Of a DNA stretch of 7,074 nucleotides, positions 5,197-7,074 are shown one piece after another (positions within the stretch are counted from its first letter, which is position 1; every line of letters begins with the position of its first letter). The notes below the pieces were generated by a model. That model was not told where the DNA came from and searched no databases. It was given only the letters and a program-made list of their open reading frames with translations. This DNA comes from Mollicutes bacterium (lineage in GTDB: Bacteria > Bacillota_I > Bacilli_A > Izemoplasmatales > Izemoplasmataceae). The stretch is from positions 1 to 7,074 of the forward strand of contig PUMO01000051.1 of the NCBI GenBank assembly GCA_003551405.1, read 5' to 3'. The position numbers and the translations under genes are program-made.

Positions 5197-5456
5197 GTAC
5201 ATTTATCGTTTTTTGCGCAACAGCATTGGTTATCTTAAGTTTTGCGAGTTTGTGGCGTGCGTTTGTTGGACCAAGTGTAGCGGACCGAGTGGCCGCAATC
5301 AATGTTGTGTCCATTAAAGTGACAACACTTATTTTGTTGCTCTCAGTAGCGTTTGAGACAACAAGCTACATTAGCGTTGCCCTTGTGTATGCCATGATTG
5401 CATTCGTTGCCACACTGGGTGTGGCCAAGTATCTCACCAATGGGGCGCTTGACTGA
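5193..5456 (+). CDS. mnhF: Na+/H+ antiporter subunit F (MnhF/MrpF; MbhB-like)
   Basis: Small membrane subunit of the Mrp antiporter module, 87 residues with three membrane segments (about 3-22, 37-54, 58-78). GPSVADRVAAINVVS (26-40) is the family signature. Asp31-Arg32 correspond to the conserved Asp-Arg pair, in which Asp32 of the Bacillus MrpF falls. The second acidic position of Bacillus MrpF (ALD) is Asn37 here, which I believe occurs in Mbh-like lineages but cannot verify. The YISVALVYAMIAFVATLGVAKYL region (59-81) matches the C-terminal half. The start is GTG at 5193, overlapping the mnhE stop as GTGA, with AAGGAAG at 5177-5183. The stop shares one base with the mnhG start (TGATG). Confidence 0.92.
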   Translation: MSTFIVFCATALVILSFASLWRAFVGPSVADRVAAINVVSIKVTTLILLLSVAFETTSYISVALVYAMIAFVATLGVAKYLTNGALD

Positions 5457-5761
5457 TGGAACTGTTTTTAAATATTGTCAGTGCTTTTTTCATTATTAGT
5501 GGAATCTTTTTCTTTACCGTTGGTGTTGTGGGTCTAATCCGTATGCCCGATGTCTTTTCTAGACTTCACGCAACAACCAAAGCCGATACGTTAGGTGCTG
5601 GCTTGGTTGTGGTTGGACTCGCAATACAAACAGGATTTTCTCGCGTGACGGTGGGACTTTTTATGGTGCTGGCGTTTGTTTGGCTTACCAATCCAACCGC
5701 CGCCCACACGTTCGCAAAGGCTCAGTATACACGCAAGCACATGGGTGAAAGCGATGATTGA
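5456..5761 (+). CDS. mnhG: Na+/H+ antiporter subunit G (MnhG/MrpG; MbhC-like)
   Basis: Small membrane subunit of the antiporter module, 101 residues. Three hydrophobic segments are visible (about 4-28, 46-60, 63-79). RMPDVFSRLHATTKADTLG (29-47) is the diagnostic MnhG motif between the first and second segments. TNPTAAHTFAKAQY (78-91) matches the conserved end of the third segment, including the conserved Pro80 and His84. A short charged tail follows. The ATG at 5456 shares its A with the mnhF TGA stop. The 3' end overlaps the next gene by 8 bases. Function follows from the family and from the neighbouring E and F subunits. Confidence 0.93.
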   Translation: MELFLNIVSAFFIISGIFFFTVGVVGLIRMPDVFSRLHATTKADTLGAGLVVVGLAIQTGFSRVTVGLFMVLAFVWLTNPTAAHTFAKAQYTRKHMGESDD

Positions 5762-5993
5762 ATTTTTTAATGTGTTGCTTGTCATTTTTTTGATTTTGAG
5801 TGCTTTAGCGGTGGAGCGTACCAAGGATTTGCTTAGTGCGGTTATTATTTTTGGGGCGTATTCTTTTATGATGGCCGTTGTTTGGCTGTTATTGCGCAGT
5901 CCAGACGTTGCGTTGACTGAAGCTGCCATTGGGGCCGGTGTGACCACCCTTCTATTCGTTGGACTGGTCTCAAGGACAAGGCGGTGGGAATGA
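5754..5993 (+). CDS. DUF4040 / MbhD-like subunit (MrpA C-terminal part as a separate gene)
   Basis: A 79-residue membrane protein with three hydrophobic segments (about 2-20, 26-48, 56-72). SPDVALTEAAIGAGVTTLLFV (49-69) is the signature of the DUF4040/MbhD family, equivalent to the apDLALTQ motif in the C-terminal part of MrpA. Asp51 and Glu57 are membrane-embedded acidic residues that could take part in ion or proton transfer. In Bacillus this sequence is fused into MrpA; here, as in archaeal Mbh/Mrp modules, it is its own gene. I chose ATG 5754, which has GGGTGA at 5743-5748 and gives the normal family length. An in-frame upstream ATG at 5676 would add 26 residues lying inside mnhG with no family match. 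It overlaps mnhG by 8 bases and the next gene by ATGA. Confidence 0.88.
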   Translation: MIEFFNVLLVIFLILSALAVERTKDLLSAVIIFGAYSFMMAVVWLLLRSPDVALTEAAIGAGVTTLLFVGLVSRTRRWE

Positions 5994-6286
5994 TGAAACG
6001 CTTAATTTCTGTCCTTTTCTTCGCACTTTTTTTAGCCCTTTCGTATGCAGTACTTCAAATGCCGCCTGCAGGTACACCCGATGCACCATCTTATAATCAT
6101 ACGACGGAACATTATCTAGCCAATGCCCTTGAAGAAACGGGCGCAACCAACGTGGTTGCGGCCATTTTGACCGATTACCGTGCGTGGGATACGCTTGGTG
6201 AGACCATTGTGCTTTTTACCGCGATTGTTGCGGTTATCAGTGTACTTAGAAAACGGCCAACTGCGGAGGTGATTCGTGATGAATGA
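5990..6286 (+). CDS. MbhE-like subunit (MrpA C-terminal end as a separate gene)
   Basis: A 98-residue protein with an N-terminal membrane segment (about 4-23), an exported or loop region rich in Pro/Thr/His (25-50), and a second membrane segment (about 70-87). GATNVVAAILTDYRAWDTLGE (51-71) is the telling motif: it matches the gGtNvVNvILvDfRgfDTlGE sequence at the end of MrpA and in the MbhE subunit. Its role is structural in the antiporter module, linking to MnhB. ATG 5990 overlaps the preceding stop as ATGA, with AAGG at 5978-5981; ATG 5993 directly follows and could be used instead, and a GTG at 5984 is possible but has no better site. Its end overlaps mnhB by 8 bases. Some databases would call it an MnhB N-terminal-like or hypothetical protein. 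Confidence 0.85.
   Translation: MMKRLISVLFFALFLALSYAVLQMPPAGTPDAPSYNHTTEHYLANALEETGATNVVAAILTDYRAWDTLGETIVLFTAIVAVISVLRKRPTAEVIRDE
6265..6272 (+). promoter_or_regulatory. Ribosome binding site fixing the mnhB start
   Basis: GGAGGTGA is a near-perfect Shine-Dalgarno sequence inside the end of the preceding gene. It has a 6-base gap to ATG 6279, better than the 3-base gap to GTG 6276. It is the strongest ribosome site of the antiporter operon, suggesting mnhB is independently well translated. Confidence 0.65.
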
Positions 6287-6707
6287 CATCATCGTGAAGA
6301 CCGTTACACGCATTATGGTACCGTTTATTCAAATGTATGGCATTTTTGTCATTTTAAATGGTCACATTTCTCCTGGTGGTGGGTTCGCTGGAGGCGCACT
6401 CATCGGTGTGTCATTGATTTTATACACCCTCGTGTTTGGTGTGGGCGCTGCAGAGAAAAAGTTTTCTCATCGTTTGGGGGATTTAAGTGAATCCGGCGGC
6501 ATATTGATTTATTTGGTAATTGGTAGTGTCGGCATTGTGAGTGGTGGGTATTTCTTAACCAACCTTGATGCGGGATTTTTAAAAGGTGAAGCGGGTGCGT
6601 TGTTAAGCGGTGGCATGATTCCATTGCTTATGGTTGCCATCGGAATTAAAGTGACTTCAACAATCATCACCCTGTTTCATGCCATGATTGAAGAGGACCC
6701 ATCATGA
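6279..6707 (+). CDS. mnhB: Na+/H+ antiporter subunit B (MnhB/MrpB; MbhF-like)
   Basis: Membrane subunit of the Mrp antiporter, 142 residues from ATG 6279. Four hydrophobic stretches are seen (about 10-27, 35-55, 73-94, 110-134). GHISPGGGFAGGALIG (28-43) is the canonical MnhB motif (GHxxPGGGFxGG), and GGMIPLLMVAIGIKVTSTII (111-130) matches the conserved last segment. The start is set by GGAGGTGA at 6265-6272; a GTG at 6276 would add one residue. It overlaps the MbhE-like gene by 8 bases and mnhC by ATGA. In Bacillus-type operons mnhB follows mrpA directly; here it follows the two small MrpA-tail genes, which keeps the same relative order of sequence modules. Confidence 0.94.
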   Translation: MNDIIVKTVTRIMVPFIQMYGIFVILNGHISPGGGFAGGALIGVSLILYTLVFGVGAAEKKFSHRLGDLSESGGILIYLVIGSVGIVSGGYFLTNLDAGFLKGEAGALLSGGMIPLLMVAIGIKVTSTIITLFHAMIEEDPS

Positions 6708-7074
6708 GTACGCTGTTTGACAACATCATCAATCATATCAATCAAATTGGCGCATGTGCGCTGATTGTTATTGGATTATATATTGTTGTGATGCACACAA
6801 ATATGATCAAACGCATCATCGGCATTAATATATTTGGAACGGGTGTATTTTATTTCTTTGTTTCCATAGGATATGTCCGCGGTGGAGCAATTCCCATTGT
6901 AAACGGGGATGAAAGTGGTGTCATGATCAATCCTTTGCCGTCTGTGCTCATATTGACAGGCATCGTCGTTGTGGTATCCATTACGGTGTATGCCATGAGT
7001 CTGGTTATAAAGATTTATGAAGGGTATGGCACCATGGACCAAGCAGAAATTACCAAAATGAAGAGTGGTGAAAA
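6704..7074 (+). CDS. mnhC: Na+/H+ antiporter subunit C (MnhC/MrpC; MbhG-like), 3' end outside window
   Basis: The reading frame starts at ATG 6704 (ATGA overlap with mnhB; AAGAGGA at 6691-6697) and is still open at the window end after 123 codons. It is a NuoK-like membrane subunit. Segments lie at about 15-31, 39-58 and 80-104. TNMIKRIIGINIFGTGVFYF (32-51) and NPLPSVLILTGIVV (76-89) correspond to the conserved NuoK/MnhC regions (the latter DPLPQALVLTAIVI in Bacillus types). The tail after residue 105 is hydrophilic, and the family length (about 110-125) suggests the stop is only a few codons away. The next gene is expected to encode the large MnhD/MbhH antiporter subunit. Confidence 0.92.
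   Translation, partial: MSTLFDNIINHINQIGACALIVIGLYIVVMHTNMIKRIIGINIFGTGVFYFFVSIGYVRGGAIPIVNGDESGVMINPLPSVLILTGIVVVVSITVYAMSLVIKIYEGYGTMDQAEITKMKSGE

Noticed and set aside
5676..5753. Longer N-terminus for the DUF4040 protein
   Set aside because: The extra 26 residues are encoded inside mnhG, are not hydrophobic or family-like, and the ATG at 5754 has a suitable ribosome site and gives the usual family length.
5591..5947. 118-codon open frame on the minus strand across mnhG and the DUF4040 gene
   Set aside because: It is antisense to two genes with clear family motifs, has no recognisable domain, and spans their overlap; it is a shadow of biased codon use.
1..7074. Mobile elements, CRISPR arrays, tRNA or rRNA genes, direct repeats
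   Set aside because: No transposase or integrase motifs, no spaced repeat arrays and no tRNA-like cloverleaf were seen; coding density is high and the gene order is coherent.

Overview
The window looks like a chromosomal stretch of a low-to-moderate GC bacterium of the Bacillota type. The reasons are strong AAGGAG/GGAGG ribosome sites, tight ATGA overlaps, sigma-A-like promoters, a Thermotoga/Bacillus-style DAHP synthase with an N-terminal regulatory domain, and a clostridial-style chorismate synthase. TGA is used as a normal stop. A genus cannot be named from the sequence. All genes are on the + strand.

Layout. Positions 1-273 hold the 3' end of a PHP-family histidinol-phosphatase gene (hisJ-like). 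Positions 274-478 hold no large gene but carry a compact regulatory leader: an extended -10 promoter, an 11-codon leader peptide with three consecutive tyrosine codons (MALLIGYYYPS), and a Rho-independent terminator ending about 30 bases before the next start. This has the anatomy of a tyrosine-sensing transcription attenuator. Positions 479-4579 hold an aromatic amino acid operon: DAHP synthase, prephenate dehydrogenase (tyrA), EPSP synthase (aroA) and chorismate synthase (aroC). It ends at a strong terminator whose stem overlaps the aroC stop codon.

Positions 4605-4689 are a short promoter region with a near-consensus -35/-10 pair. A perfect 9-bp inverted repeat runs from the end of the -35 box into the -10 box, and a second AT-rich inverted repeat lies just upstream. 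From 4690 to the window end runs an overlapping operon for a Mrp/Mnh-type cation/proton antiporter module: mnhE, mnhF, mnhG, a DUF4040 (MbhD-like) gene, an MbhE-like gene, mnhB and the first part of mnhC, which runs off the end. The order E-F-G-D'-E'-B-C, with the MrpA C-terminal parts as separate small genes at an internal position, is that of archaeal Mbh/Mrp modules rather than the Bacillus mrpABCDEFG order.

How it works together. The first operon supplies the entry step of the shikimate pathway, its last two steps before chorismate, and the tyrosine-specific dehydrogenase. It appears to be switched by tyrosine supply through the leader, and probably also by feedback on the DAHP synthase regulatory domain. 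The second operon builds membrane subunits of a sodium/proton antiporter module, which may stand alone or be part of a larger respiratory complex encoded downstream.
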